Below, one piece after another: positions 56,822 through 64,000 of a DNA stretch of 64,000 bases (position 1 is the stretch's first letter; each line of letters opens with the position of its first letter). This DNA comes from Streptomyces sp. NRRL S-37. Lineage in GTDB: Bacteria > Actinomycetota > Actinomycetes > Streptomycetales > Streptomycetaceae. The notes below the pieces were generated by a model. The model was not told the origin of the DNA. It searched no databases and saw nothing but the letters and a program-made list of their open reading frames with translations. The DNA lies in the NCBI RefSeq assembly GCF_000721605.1, contig NZ_JOIZ01000005.1, positions 747,586 through 811,585 of the forward strand. Direction: 5' to 3'. The translations under genes were made by a program, and so were the position numbers.

Positions 56822-57472
56822 ATGCGCCGCAGGTTCCGCCGGACCGGGGGTCCGGGCAACGCAGCGATAGCCGCCGTCACGGTGTGCGCCCTGTGTGCGG
56901 GAATGTGGCTGCTGCACGGCGGGATCAGGACGCAGGCGCCGCCGCAGCCGTCCGCCGCCCAGGCGCACACGGGCAACGACGACCGCGGCGCGGACCGGGC
57001 CTCGGCGCCCGCCCTGCCGCCCTCCCCGCCCGACCGCATCCGCATCCCCGCGATCGGGGTGGACGCGCCCCTGACGGGCCTCGGCCTGACGAAGACCGGC
57101 CGTCTCGACGCCCCGCCTCCCGACCGGAAGAACCTGGCCGGCTGGTACGAGGCCGGCACCACCCCCGGGGAGACGGGCACCGCGATCGTCGCGGGCCACG
57201 TCGACAACGCCGAGGGCCCCGCCGTCTTCTACTCCCTCGGCGCCCTGCGCAAGGGCGCCACCGTCGAGGTGGACCGCCGCGACGGCGGCGTCGCCGTGTT
57301 CACGGTGGACGCCGTCGAGGTGTACGACGCCCAGGCCTTCCCCGACGAAAAGGTGTACGGCGCGGCCCCCCGCCCCGAGCTGCGGGTCATCACCTGCGGC
57401 GGGGGCTACTCCCGGACCACCGGCTATCAGGGCAACGTCGTCGTGTACGCCCACCTGACCGGCAGCCGCTGA
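56822..57472 (+). CDS. Class F sortase
   Basis: The 216-residue protein has an N-terminal membrane anchor (AAIAAVTVCALCAGMWLLHGG) and a sortase domain: PDRIRIPAIGVDAPLTGLGLTKTGRLDAPP, TAIVAGHVDNAEGPAVFYSLGALRKG (His about 125), RVITCGGGY (Cys about 194) and SRTTGYQGNVVVYAHL (Arg about 199). These are the His-Cys-Arg catalytic triad residues. It should join a surface protein to the cell wall. The likely substrate is the protein encoded upstream. It is convergent with a TauE-like permease gene. Confidence 0.92.
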   Translation: MRRRFRRTGGPGNAAIAAVTVCALCAGMWLLHGGIRTQAPPQPSAAQAHTGNDDRGADRASAPALPPSPPDRIRIPAIGVDAPLTGLGLTKTGRLDAPPPDRKNLAGWYEAGTTPGETGTAIVAGHVDNAEGPAVFYSLGALRKGATVEVDRRDGGVAVFTVDAVEVYDAQAFPDEKVYGAAPRPELRVITCGGGYSRTTGYQGNVVVYAHLTGSR

Positions 57473-57515
57473 GGCGGGGAACCGCCGGCCGGGGACGGAC
57501 GGCCCGGCGTGCTGC

Positions 57516-58298
57516 TCAGGCCAGCCACTGCTCGTACGCCAGGTTCGCGACCAGGGCGAAGACGACCGTCAGCAGGACGACGCGGACGAAGCCGCTGCCC
57601 TTCTTCAGGGCCGTGTGCGCGCCGAACATGCCGCCCGCCAGGTTGAACACCGCCATCAGCGCCGCGAGCTGCCACAGCACCGCGCCCTGCCAGGCGAACG
57701 TCGCGAGGGCGCCGGCGTTGGTGCAGCAGTTGACGATCTTGGCGGTGGCGGAGGCGGTGACCAGGTCGAGGTGGAGCAGGGCGGTGAGCGCCAGGACGAG
57801 GAACGTGCCGGTGCCGGGGCCGACGAGACCGTCGTAGAAGCCGATGCCGAGGCCGCCGAGGCCGATCGCGGCGAGGATCTGGCGGCGGGTGGCCGGGCCG
57901 GTGGCGGGGGCCGTGCCGAAGGCGGGGCGCAGGATCACGAAGGCGGCCACGGCGAGCAGCACCACCATGATCACCGGTTTGAGGACCTCGGTGCTCATCC
58001 CGGCCGCGAAGAACGCCCCGCCCGACGAGCCGGCGAGGGCCGCGAGGCCGATGCGTACGGCGGTCTTCACGTCGACCGGCGCCTTGCGGGCGTAGGTGAC
58101 CGCCGCGCCCGTGGTGCCGACGATCGCGACCGCCTTGTTGGTGCCGAGCGCGTGCGCGGCGGGGGTGCCGGAGGGCAGGCCGAGCAGCAGGGCGGGCAGG
58201 AGCAGCAGTCCGCCGCCGCCGACCACGGCGTCGATCCAGCCGGCGGCGAGGGCGGCCAGACAGAGCAGGACGACCGTGGTCAGGGAGATGTCGGGCAT
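57516..58298 (-). CDS. TauE/SafE-family permease
   Basis: The 260-residue integral membrane protein has about eight helices and the family motifs GWIDAVVGGGGLLLLPALLLG at the start and FYDGLVGPGTGTFLVLAL in the second half. TauE/SafE proteins export or import sulfur-containing or organic anions such as sulfoacetate. It is divergent from the nitrite reductase operon but on the opposite strand and probably unrelated. The ATG (MPDISLTTVV) lacks a strong ribosome site. Confidence 0.9.
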   Translation of the reverse strand: MPDISLTTVVLLCLAALAAGWIDAVVGGGGLLLLPALLLGLPSGTPAAHALGTNKAVAIVGTTGAAVTYARKAPVDVKTAVRIGLAALAGSSGGAFFAAGMSTEVLKPVIMVVLLAVAAFVILRPAFGTAPATGPATRRQILAAIGLGGLGIGFYDGLVGPGTGTFLVLALTALLHLDLVTASATAKIVNCCTNAGALATFAWQGAVLWQLAALMAVFNLAGGMFGAHTALKKGSGFVRVVLLTVVFALVANLAYEQWLA

Positions 58299-58411
58299 GG
58301 CCGTGAGCCTAAGGACGGGATAGATGCTGCGTCCATCAAGATGAGCGTTACTTGAGGTTGCTACCGGGGCCGGCCTCCTCACACCCGCCGCGCCCCTGTG
58401 CTGAGGGCAGC

Positions 58412-58449
58412 GTTCCGTACGGGAAACAGAGGGGATGCCGACGGGTAAC
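58412..58449. promoter_or_regulatory. Candidate GlnR boxes upstream of the nitrite reductase operon
   Basis: GTTCC (58412), GAAAC (58423) and GTAAC (58445) fall on an exact 11-base grid with one degenerate position at 58434, resembling gTnAC-n6-GaAAC repeats. The last box ends 24 bases before the first start codon of the operon. Confidence 0.5.
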
Positions 58450-58472
58450 ACCCGCACCGCAGGCTCAAGGAC

Positions 58473-59690
58473 ATGACCTCGAACGAGCGTGTGGTGGTGA
58501 TCGGCTCCGGCCTCGCGGGCGTACGGCTCGCCCGGCGGCTCGGCGAGCTCGGTACGCCCGTGACGCTGATCGGCGAGGAGGAGCACCGCCCGTACAACCG
58601 GGTGCTGCTCGCCGAGGTGCTGGCCGGACGCTACAGCCCCGAGGTGATCGCCCTGCCGGCGCCCGCGGAGCTGACCCGCGCCCGGGTCACCGGCATCGAC
58701 CGCGCGGCACGGACCGTCGCCTGCGCGGACGGGTCGGTGATCGCATACGACAGGCTCGTCCTGGCCACCGGCTCCAACCCCGTACTGCCGCCGCTGCGCG
58801 GCCTGTTCACCGAGGACCACGAGCTGCCCGAGGGCGTGCACGCGTTCCGCACCCTGGACGACTGCCTGGGCCTGGCCGAGGCGGTACGGCCCGGGGTGCG
58901 GGCGGTGGTGATCGGCGGCGGGCTGCTCGGGGTCTCCGCGGCCCGCGCGCTCGCCGAGCGCGGCGCGCAGGTCGTCCTCGCCCAGCAGTCCGAGCGGCTG
59001 ATGGAACGCCAGCTCGACCCGGCCGCGTCCCAGCTGGTCCGGCGGCATCTGACCGACCTCGGCGTGGAGGTCCACACCGAGTGCCGGGTGCGGGACGTGC
59101 GCTGCGTCGGCGGCGCGGTCCGCTCGGTGGAGATGGCCGACGGCTACGCCCTCGACGCCGACCTCGTGGTCCTGGCCTGCGGGGTGCACCCGAGGACCGG
59201 TCTCGCACAGGCCGCCGGGCTCGACGTCCGCAAGGGCGTCGTCGTCGACGACGAACTGCGCACCTCCGACCCGTACATCCACGCGATCGGCGACTGCGTC
59301 CAGCACGCCGGCACGGTGTACGGGCTGGCCACCCCGGCCCTCGAACAGGCCGACGCGCTCGCCGCGCTGCTCGCCGGGGACACCGGCGCCCGCTACACCG
59401 GAACCCGCTCGCTGACCCGGCTCACCCTCACCGGCCCCCACAGCCCCTTCGACCTGGCCGCGTTCGGCGAGACCGAGGCGCTGCCGGGCGACGACGTCGT
59501 CCAGCTCACCGATGCCACCCGGGGCACCTACCGCAAGGTCGTCGTCCGCGACGACCGCCTCGTCGGCGGGGTCCTGGTCGGCGAACTCGGCACCGTCGGC
59601 GCCCTCGCGCGCGCCTGGGAGGGAGCAGAGCCGCTCCCCTCCGACGGCGGGCCCCTGCTCCACCTGCTCACCCATGACGGAGGCTCCTGA
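58473..59690 (+). CDS. FAD-dependent NAD(P)H oxidoreductase of the nitrite reductase operon
   Basis: The 405-residue flavoprotein resembles the N-terminal reductase part of NirB: VVVIGSGLAGVRLARRLGELG, YNRVLLAEVLAG, LVLATGSNPVLPPLRG, VIGGGLLGVSAARALAERGAQV and IHAIGDCVQHAGTVYGLATPALEQADALAALL. It lacks the Fer2_BFD and siroheme domains, so it is a stand-alone electron-transfer protein, perhaps serving NirB or the nitrate reductase NasA (which has no reductase of its own nearby). Its stop overlaps the nirB start (ATGA-type), giving coupled translation. Confidence 0.88.
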   Translation: MTSNERVVVIGSGLAGVRLARRLGELGTPVTLIGEEEHRPYNRVLLAEVLAGRYSPEVIALPAPAELTRARVTGIDRAARTVACADGSVIAYDRLVLATGSNPVLPPLRGLFTEDHELPEGVHAFRTLDDCLGLAEAVRPGVRAVVIGGGLLGVSAARALAERGAQVVLAQQSERLMERQLDPAASQLVRRHLTDLGVEVHTECRVRDVRCVGGAVRSVEMADGYALDADLVVLACGVHPRTGLAQAAGLDVRKGVVVDDELRTSDPYIHAIGDCVQHAGTVYGLATPALEQADALAALLAGDTGARYTGTRSLTRLTLTGPHSPFDLAAFGETEALPGDDVVQLTDATRGTYRKVVVRDDRLVGGVLVGELGTVGALARAWEGAEPLPSDGGPLLHLLTHDGGS

Positions 59691-62287
59691 TGTCCACGGA
59701 CACACCGACCATCGTGCTCATCGGCCACGGCATGGTCGGCCAGCGTTTCCTGGAGGCGCTCGCCGAGCGCGGCCTGACCGCCACGCACCGCGTGGTCGTG
59801 CTGTGCGAGGAGCCGCGCCCGGCGTACGACCGTGTCCAGCTCACCTCGTACTTCTCGGGGAGGACGCCCGAGGACCTGTCGATGACGGACCCGGCGTTCA
59901 TCGAGGAACACGGCATCGAACTGCACGTCGGCGACCCGGCGGAGAGCGTCGACCGCGAGGCGCGCACGGTGACGGCCCGCTCCGGGCTGGTCGTCGGCTA
60001 CGACGTCCTGGTGCTGGCCACCGGCTCCTACCCGTTCGTGCCGCCGGTGCCGAACAAGGACGCCGAGGGCTGCTTCGTCTACCGCACGATCGAGGACCTC
60101 CTCGCGATCGAGGAGTACGCGCGGAAGTCCACCACCGGTGCCGTAGTCGGCGGCGGTCTGCTCGGCCTGGAGGCGGCGGGCGCGCTCAAGGGCCTCGGAC
60201 TCACCTCCCACATCGTGGAGTTCGCGCCCCGCCTGATGCCCGTCCAGGTCGACGAGGGCGGCGGCGCGGCGCTGCTGCGCACCATCGAGGAGATGGGCCT
60301 GACCGTCCACACGGGCGTCGGCACCCAGGAGATCGTGGTCGGCGAGGACGGCGCGGTCACCGGCATGAAGCTCTCCGACGGCTCCGAACTCTCCACCGAC
60401 CTGGTGGTGTTCTCCGCCGGTGTCCGCCCCCGCGACCAGCTGGCCCGCGACTGCGGACTCACCGTCGGCGAGCGCGGCGGCATCGCGGTCGACGAGCAGT
60501 GCCGCACGGTCGCCGACCCGCACGTGTTCGCGATCGGCGAGTGCGCGCTGGCCGCCGACGGCCGGGTGTACGGCCTGGTGGCGCCCGGATACGAGCAGGC
60601 CGAGACGGCCGCCGCGACGATCGCCGCCGACGAGGCGTCCTTCACCGGCGCGGACCTGTCTACCAAGCTGAAGCTGCTCGGTGTGGACGTGGCGTCCTTC
60701 GGCGACGCCCACGGCACCGCCGAGGACTGCCTGGACGTCGTCTACTCCGACTCCCGCTCGGGCCTGTACAAGAAGCTGGTCATCGGCCGCGACGGCACGC
60801 TGCTCGGCGGCATCCTGGTCGGCGACGCGGAGGCGTACGGCACGCTGAAGGCCTTCACCGGCTCCGTCCCGCCGGTCTCGCCGGAGTCGCTGGTGCTGCC
60901 GGCCGGCGCCGGGGCCCCCGTGCAGCTCGGCCCGTCCGCGCTGCCGGACGACGCGATCATCTGCTCCTGCAACAACGTCCGCAAGGGCACGATCCGCGAG
61001 GCCGTCACCGAGCACCGGTGCACCACCGTGCCCGAGGTGAAGAAGTGCACCAAGGCCGGTACGACGTGCGGCAGTTGCGTCAAGGTCCTGGGCCAGCTGA
61101 TCAACGCCGAGCTGGAGGCGAGCGGCGTCGAGGTCGACAAGGGCCTGTGCGCCTGCTTCTCCCAGACCCGCGAGGAACTGTACGAGATCGTCCTCGCCCT
61201 GCGCATCACCTCCTTCCGGGACCTGCTCGACCGCCACGGCCGGGAAGCGGCGCGCGGCGGCGACGGCTGCGAGGTCTGCAAGCCGACGGTCGGCTCGATC
61301 ATCGCCTCCCTCGCCCCGACGATCGGCGCCGGCACCCACGTCCTCGACGGCGAGCAGGCGGCCCTCCAGGACACCAACGACCACTTCCTGGCCAACCTGC
61401 AGAAGAACGGCTCGTACTCGGTCGTGCCCCGCATCCCCGGCGGTGAGATCGCCCCGGAGAAGCTGATCGTGATCGGCGAGATCGCCCGCGACTTCGGCCT
61501 CTACACGAAGATCACCGGCGGCCAGCGCATCGACATGTTCGGCGCGCGGGTCGAACAGCTCCCCTCGATCTGGGCCCGCCTGGTCGACGCCGGCTTCGAG
61601 TCCGGCCACGCCTACGGCAAGTCGCTGCGCACGGTGAAGTCCTGCGTCGGACAGACCTGGTGCCGCTACGGCGTCCAGGACTCCGTCCGCATGGCGATCG
61701 ACCTGGAGCTGCGCTACCGGGGCCTGCGCTCCCCGCACAAGCTCAAGTCGGCGGTCTCCGGCTGCCAGCGCGAGTGCGCCGAGGCCCAGTCCAAGGACTT
61801 CGGCGTCATCGCCACCGCGAACGGCTGGAACCTCTACGTCGGCGGCAACGGCGGCGCCACCCCGCGCCACGCCGACCTGCTCGCGCAGGACCTCTCGGAC
61901 GCCGAACTGATCCGCCTGATCGACCGGTTCCTGATGTTCTACATCCGCACCGCCGACCGCCTGGAGCGCACCTCCACCTGGCTGGAGCGGATCCCCGGCG
62001 GCCTGGACCACGTACGGGACGTCGTCGTCCACGACTCGCTCGGCATCTGCGACGAGCTGGAGGCCCTGATGGCCGCCCACGTCGCGCACTACCGCGACGA
62101 GTGGGCCGAGACCATCAACGACCCGGAGAAGCTGGCCCGCTTCGTGTCCTTCGTGAACGCCCCCGACACCCCCGACCCGGTGGTCGCCTTCGTCCCCGAG
62201 CGCGACCAGATGAAGCCCGACCTGCCGCTGCTGAACATCGGCCTGCGCCCCGCCGACGAGATCCTGGAAGGAAGTGCCACGCGATGA
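59690..62287 (+). CDS. nirB: Assimilatory nitrite reductase, large subunit
   Basis: The 865-residue enzyme reduces nitrite to ammonium with NADH. It has an FAD/NAD domain (IVLIGHGMVGQRFLEALAERG, VLATGSYPFVPPVPN, VVGGGLLGLEAAGALKGLGL), a Fer2_BFD [2Fe-2S] domain (ICSCNNVRKGTI near 425, TCGSCVKVL near 460), and a siroheme/[4Fe-4S] domain with CVGQTWC near 651 and CQREC near 691. All iron-sulfur ligands are intact. It is coupled to the upstream oxidoreductase and the downstream nirD by overlapping stop/start codons. Confidence 0.95.
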   Translation: MSTDTPTIVLIGHGMVGQRFLEALAERGLTATHRVVVLCEEPRPAYDRVQLTSYFSGRTPEDLSMTDPAFIEEHGIELHVGDPAESVDREARTVTARSGLVVGYDVLVLATGSYPFVPPVPNKDAEGCFVYRTIEDLLAIEEYARKSTTGAVVGGGLLGLEAAGALKGLGLTSHIVEFAPRLMPVQVDEGGGAALLRTIEEMGLTVHTGVGTQEIVVGEDGAVTGMKLSDGSELSTDLVVFSAGVRPRDQLARDCGLTVGERGGIAVDEQCRTVADPHVFAIGECALAADGRVYGLVAPGYEQAETAAATIAADEASFTGADLSTKLKLLGVDVASFGDAHGTAEDCLDVVYSDSRSGLYKKLVIGRDGTLLGGILVGDAEAYGTLKAFTGSVPPVSPESLVLPAGAGAPVQLGPSALPDDAIICSCNNVRKGTIREAVTEHRCTTVPEVKKCTKAGTTCGSCVKVLGQLINAELEASGVEVDKGLCACFSQTREELYEIVLALRITSFRDLLDRHGREAARGGDGCEVCKPTVGSIIASLAPTIGAGTHVLDGEQAALQDTNDHFLANLQKNGSYSVVPRIPGGEIAPEKLIVIGEIARDFGLYTKITGGQRIDMFGARVEQLPSIWARLVDAGFESGHAYGKSLRTVKSCVGQTWCRYGVQDSVRMAIDLELRYRGLRSPHKLKSAVSGCQRECAEAQSKDFGVIATANGWNLYVGGNGGATPRHADLLAQDLSDAELIRLIDRFLMFYIRTADRLERTSTWLERIPGGLDHVRDVVVHDSLGICDELEALMAAHVAHYRDEWAETINDPEKLARFVSFVNAPDTPDPVVAFVPERDQMKPDLPLLNIGLRPADEILEGSATR

Positions 62288-62634
62288 CCCTGACCCTCGA
62301 GACCACCGATCTGAAGGTCCGGCTCCGCCTCGCCGACGACTGGTTCACGGTCTGCGACCTGAGCGTGCTGCTGCCCGGCCGCGGGGTGGCCGCCCTCCTC
62401 CCCGACGGCCGCCAGGCCGCCGTCTTCGCCGACCGCAACGGCCGCCTGTACGCCATCGACAACCGCGACCCCTTCACCGGCGCGGCGGTCCTCTCCCGCG
62501 GTCTGACCGGCACCCACCAGGGCCGCCCCTTCGTCGCCTCCCCCCTCCTGAAGCAGCGCTTCGACCTGGAGTCGGGCCAGTGCCTGGACGACGAGACGGT
62601 ACGGGTCACGGCGTACGAGGTGAAGGCCGCCTGA
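62284..62634 (+). CDS. nirD: Nitrite reductase, small subunit
   Basis: The 116-residue protein has the Rieske-like NirD fold without the iron-sulfur ligands (DWFTVCDLSVLLPGRGVAALLPDGRQAAVFADRNGRLYAIDNRDPFTGAAVLSRGLTGTHQGRPFVASPLLKQRFDLESG in outline, shown here only by motifs such as AIDNRDPFTGA and VASPLLKQRFDL). It stabilises NirB. The ATG overlaps the nirB stop, so the two are made in step. Confidence 0.94.
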   Translation: MTLTLETTDLKVRLRLADDWFTVCDLSVLLPGRGVAALLPDGRQAAVFADRNGRLYAIDNRDPFTGAAVLSRGLTGTHQGRPFVASPLLKQRFDLESGQCLDDETVRVTAYEVKAA

Positions 62635-62644
62635 CCACCGTTTC

Positions 62645-62660
62645 TTGACCGACCGTTTCA
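62645..62660. promoter_or_regulatory. Candidate TetR operator at the tetR promoter
   Basis: TTGACCGACCGTTTCA matches the reverse complement of the site upstream of the SDR gene (TTGACCGATCGGTTCA) at 14 of 16 positions. It lies 21 bases before the tetR GTG, suited to autorepression. Confidence 0.65.
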
Positions 62661-62681
62661 GAAAATCCTAGGCTGCTCTAC

Positions 62682-63269
62682 GTGGCCAGGACCAAGGAGT
62701 TCGATCCGGACGCCGCGCTGCGGGCAGCCCTGGAGCTGTTCTGGCAGCGCGGCTACGAGGCGACGTCGATGTCCGACCTCGTCACCGGCCTCGGCATCGG
62801 ACGCGCCAGCCTCTACGCGACCTTCGGCAGCAAGCGCGAGCTGTACCTGAAAGCGCTGGAGCACTACGAGCGGGGACTGCTCCCGCCGATGCTGGAGGAC
62901 CTGTCCCGGCCGGGCCCGGCCCTGCCGGGCGTGCGGGCGCTCGTGCGGCGCTACGCCGCCGAGGCGATCGAGGACGACCTGCGCGTCCGCGGCTGCTTCA
63001 TCACCAACACAGCGGCCGAGCTGGCCCCGCACGACGTGACGGCCGCGCGGCGGGTCGAGCGTAACTGGGACCGGCTGGAGACCGTGCTGCACGCGGCGCT
63101 CGTCCGTGCCCGGGCCCAGGGCGAACTGCCCGCCGGCCGCGATCCGCTCGCCCTCGCCCGCATGCTGCTCGTCCTGCTGCAGGGGATGCGGGTGGTCGGC
63201 AAGGCGTCCGCGGACCCGGCCAGGATCAGGGACGCGACGGAACAGGCGCTGGCACTGCTCGAGGACTGA
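62682..63269 (+). CDS. TetR/AcrR-family transcriptional regulator
   Basis: The 195-residue repressor has an N-terminal TetR HTH (FDPDAALRAALELFWQRGYEATSMSDLVTGLGIGRASLYATFGSKRELYLKAL) and a C-terminal helical ligand domain (GCFITNTAAELAPHDVTAARRVERN, MLLVLLQGMRVVGKAS). The GTG start has no clear ribosome site and may be leaderless. Matching operators at 62645 and 63318 suggest that it represses itself and the adjacent SDR gene; the inducer is unknown. Confidence 0.9.
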   Translation: MARTKEFDPDAALRAALELFWQRGYEATSMSDLVTGLGIGRASLYATFGSKRELYLKALEHYERGLLPPMLEDLSRPGPALPGVRALVRRYAAEAIEDDLRVRGCFITNTAAELAPHDVTAARRVERNWDRLETVLHAALVRARAQGELPAGRDPLALARMLLVLLQGMRVVGKASADPARIRDATEQALALLED

Positions 63270-63317
63270 ACCACCCGAGGGCCGCCGGACGGCGGCCCTC
63301 GATGCCTGACCTCATAC

Positions 63318-63333
63318 TGAACCGATCGGTCAA
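63318..63333. promoter_or_regulatory. Candidate TetR operator at the SDR promoter
   Basis: TGAACCGATCGGTCAA is nearly palindromic (core ACCGATCGGT) and matches the tetR-promoter site in inverse orientation. It lies 15 bases before the SDR start, with AGGAGAG between them. Confidence 0.7.
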
Positions 63334-63348
63334 GAATCAGGAGAGATC

Positions 63349-63890
63349 ATGACCAGCCGTTTCACCGACCGCACCGCCCTGGTCACCGGCGCCGGCTCCG
63401 GCATCGGACGGGCCGTCGCCCTCGCCCTCGCCGCGGAGGGCGCGCACGTCGTCGCCGCCGGACGACGGCCGGAGCCGCTGGAGGAGACGGTGGCCCTGAT
63501 CGAGCGGGCCGGTGGCAAGGCGCTGGCCGTCACCGCCGACGTCTCCCGCGCCCCGGACGTCCAGGCCGGCGTGGACGCCGCCGTGAGCCACTTCGGCTCA
63601 CTGGACGTCGCGGTCAACAACGCGGGCGTCTTCCGGGGCGGGCAGCCCCTGGCCGAACTGACCGACGACGACTGGCGGAGCCAGCTCGACATCAACGTCA
63701 CCGGCGTGTTCCACGCCCTGCGCGCGGAGATCCGCCAGATGCGCACCCAGCCGGCCGGCGGCGCGATCGTGAACATCTCCTCCACGTTCGGCCCGCACAA
63801 GCGCACCCCGGGAGCCACCGCCTACGCCGCCACCAAGGCGGCCGTCTCCGCGCTCACCCGGGGCGCCGCCCTGGACCACATCGCGGAGGG
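63349..63890 (+). pseudogene. Short-chain dehydrogenase/reductase gene interrupted by an insertion
   Basis: About 180 residues of a classical SDR are present: TGAGSGIGRAVALALAAEGAHVV (NAD(P) loop), NNAGVFRGG, the Ser in VNISSTFG and the YAATKAAVSAL Tyr/Lys pair. The family should continue about 65 residues with the segment after ALDHIAEG. Instead the frame runs into VVNRSPSRLFD and stops at 63927. The break is at about 63890, at the left end of an IS607-type element. The catalytic residues remain, but the C-terminal substrate-binding part is lost, so function is doubtful. It was probably induced through the TetR protein upstream. Confidence 0.8.
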
Positions 63891-64000
63891 GGTAGTTAAC
63901 CGTTCGCCTTCAAGGTTGTTTGACTGAGCGTAACTTCGATTGGGTGAGCATCGTTGTGAGGGTGTGAAGCTGACAGAGTGGGCGAGGGCGCAGGGTGTGC
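63891..64000 (+). mobile_element. Left end of an IS607-type element with the start of its serine recombinase gene
   Basis: After the SDR break the sequence changes to lower GC. A GTG at 63964 opens a frame reading VKLTEWARAQGV, matching the MerR-like N-terminus of IS607-type TnpA serine recombinases (usually M/VKLxEWAxxxGV). Insertion next to a GGGGG run fits the family's GG preference. The element continues past the window, where a TnpB gene would be expected. Confidence 0.7.

Noticed and set aside
59528..62089. About 850-codon minus-strand open frame over nirB
   Set aside because: It is antisense to an unambiguous nirB with all cofactor motifs; no domain is recognisable in the reverse frame.
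1..64000. CRISPR array
   Set aside because: No series of regularly spaced identical repeats with unique spacers was seen on either strand.

Overview
The window is chromosomal DNA from a high-GC actinomycete, almost certainly a Streptomyces. The evidence is the GC-rich third codon positions, GTG and TTG starts with AGGAG-type ribosome sites, many ATGA or GTGA stop/start overlaps, rare TTA codons, and typical Streptomyces families (HrdA-type sigma factor, Mbl-like protein, IclR, PucR and GntR regulators, class F sortase, MAB_1171c-type membrane proteins). From memory, the order of core genes (malonyl-CoA synthetase, Mbl, HrdA, dnaG, dGTPase, nasA, nirBD) resembles the S. coelicolor core; this was not checked by alignment.

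Layout. 1-4 kb: two secreted proteins of unknown function and a PucR-type regulator that carries two TTA codons. 4-15 kb: arabinan utilisation, with a secreted GH43 endo-arabinanase, a GH51 arabinofuranosidase, an ABC importer without its own ATPase, a GH35-family protein that appears to lack its catalytic glutamates, and two other small genes. 15-19 kb: a coupled cassette of a HExxH protein, two paralogous multi-pass membrane proteins and an FAD oxidoreductase. 19-21 kb: a long inverted repeat, then an iclR / SMP-30 lactonase operon. A 35-bp operator plus promoter layout is shared by the arabinanase, importer and iclR promoters, which ties these loci into one probable regulon. 21-28 kb: an ATP-grasp protein and a malonate module (GntR regulator, MatC-type permease, malonyl-CoA synthetase, fused carboxyltransferase). 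28-31.5 kb: an Mbl-like protein and an anti-sigma/STAS/ANTAR partner-switching group.

31.5-36.2 kb is an accessory island of visibly lower GC: a VapBC pair, two nuclease-like proteins, a three-gene operon of very small proteins diverging from a GntR regulator, and a GRAM-like protein. It ends at three tRNA genes (one CAT anticodon, two identical tandem tRNA-Asn). 36.8-42.5 kb: a YtxH protein, an atypical FGGY kinase and a heterodimeric ABC exporter. 42.6-50.3 kb: hrdA-type sigma factor, an unknown protein coupled to an AbiEii-like nucleotidyltransferase, dnaG, a C-terminally altered FAD oxidoreductase, and dGTPase. 50.4-62.6 kb: assimilatory nitrate and nitrite reduction (CbiX-type chelatase for siroheme, nasA, FAD reductase, nirB, nirD) with candidate GlnR boxes at three promoters. 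Between these lie SanA, a second VapBC, a gamma-glutamylcyclotransferase, a sortase pair and a TauE permease. 62.7-64 kb: a TetR regulator and an SDR gene that share an operator; the SDR is cut off by the left end of an IS607-type element that runs off the window.
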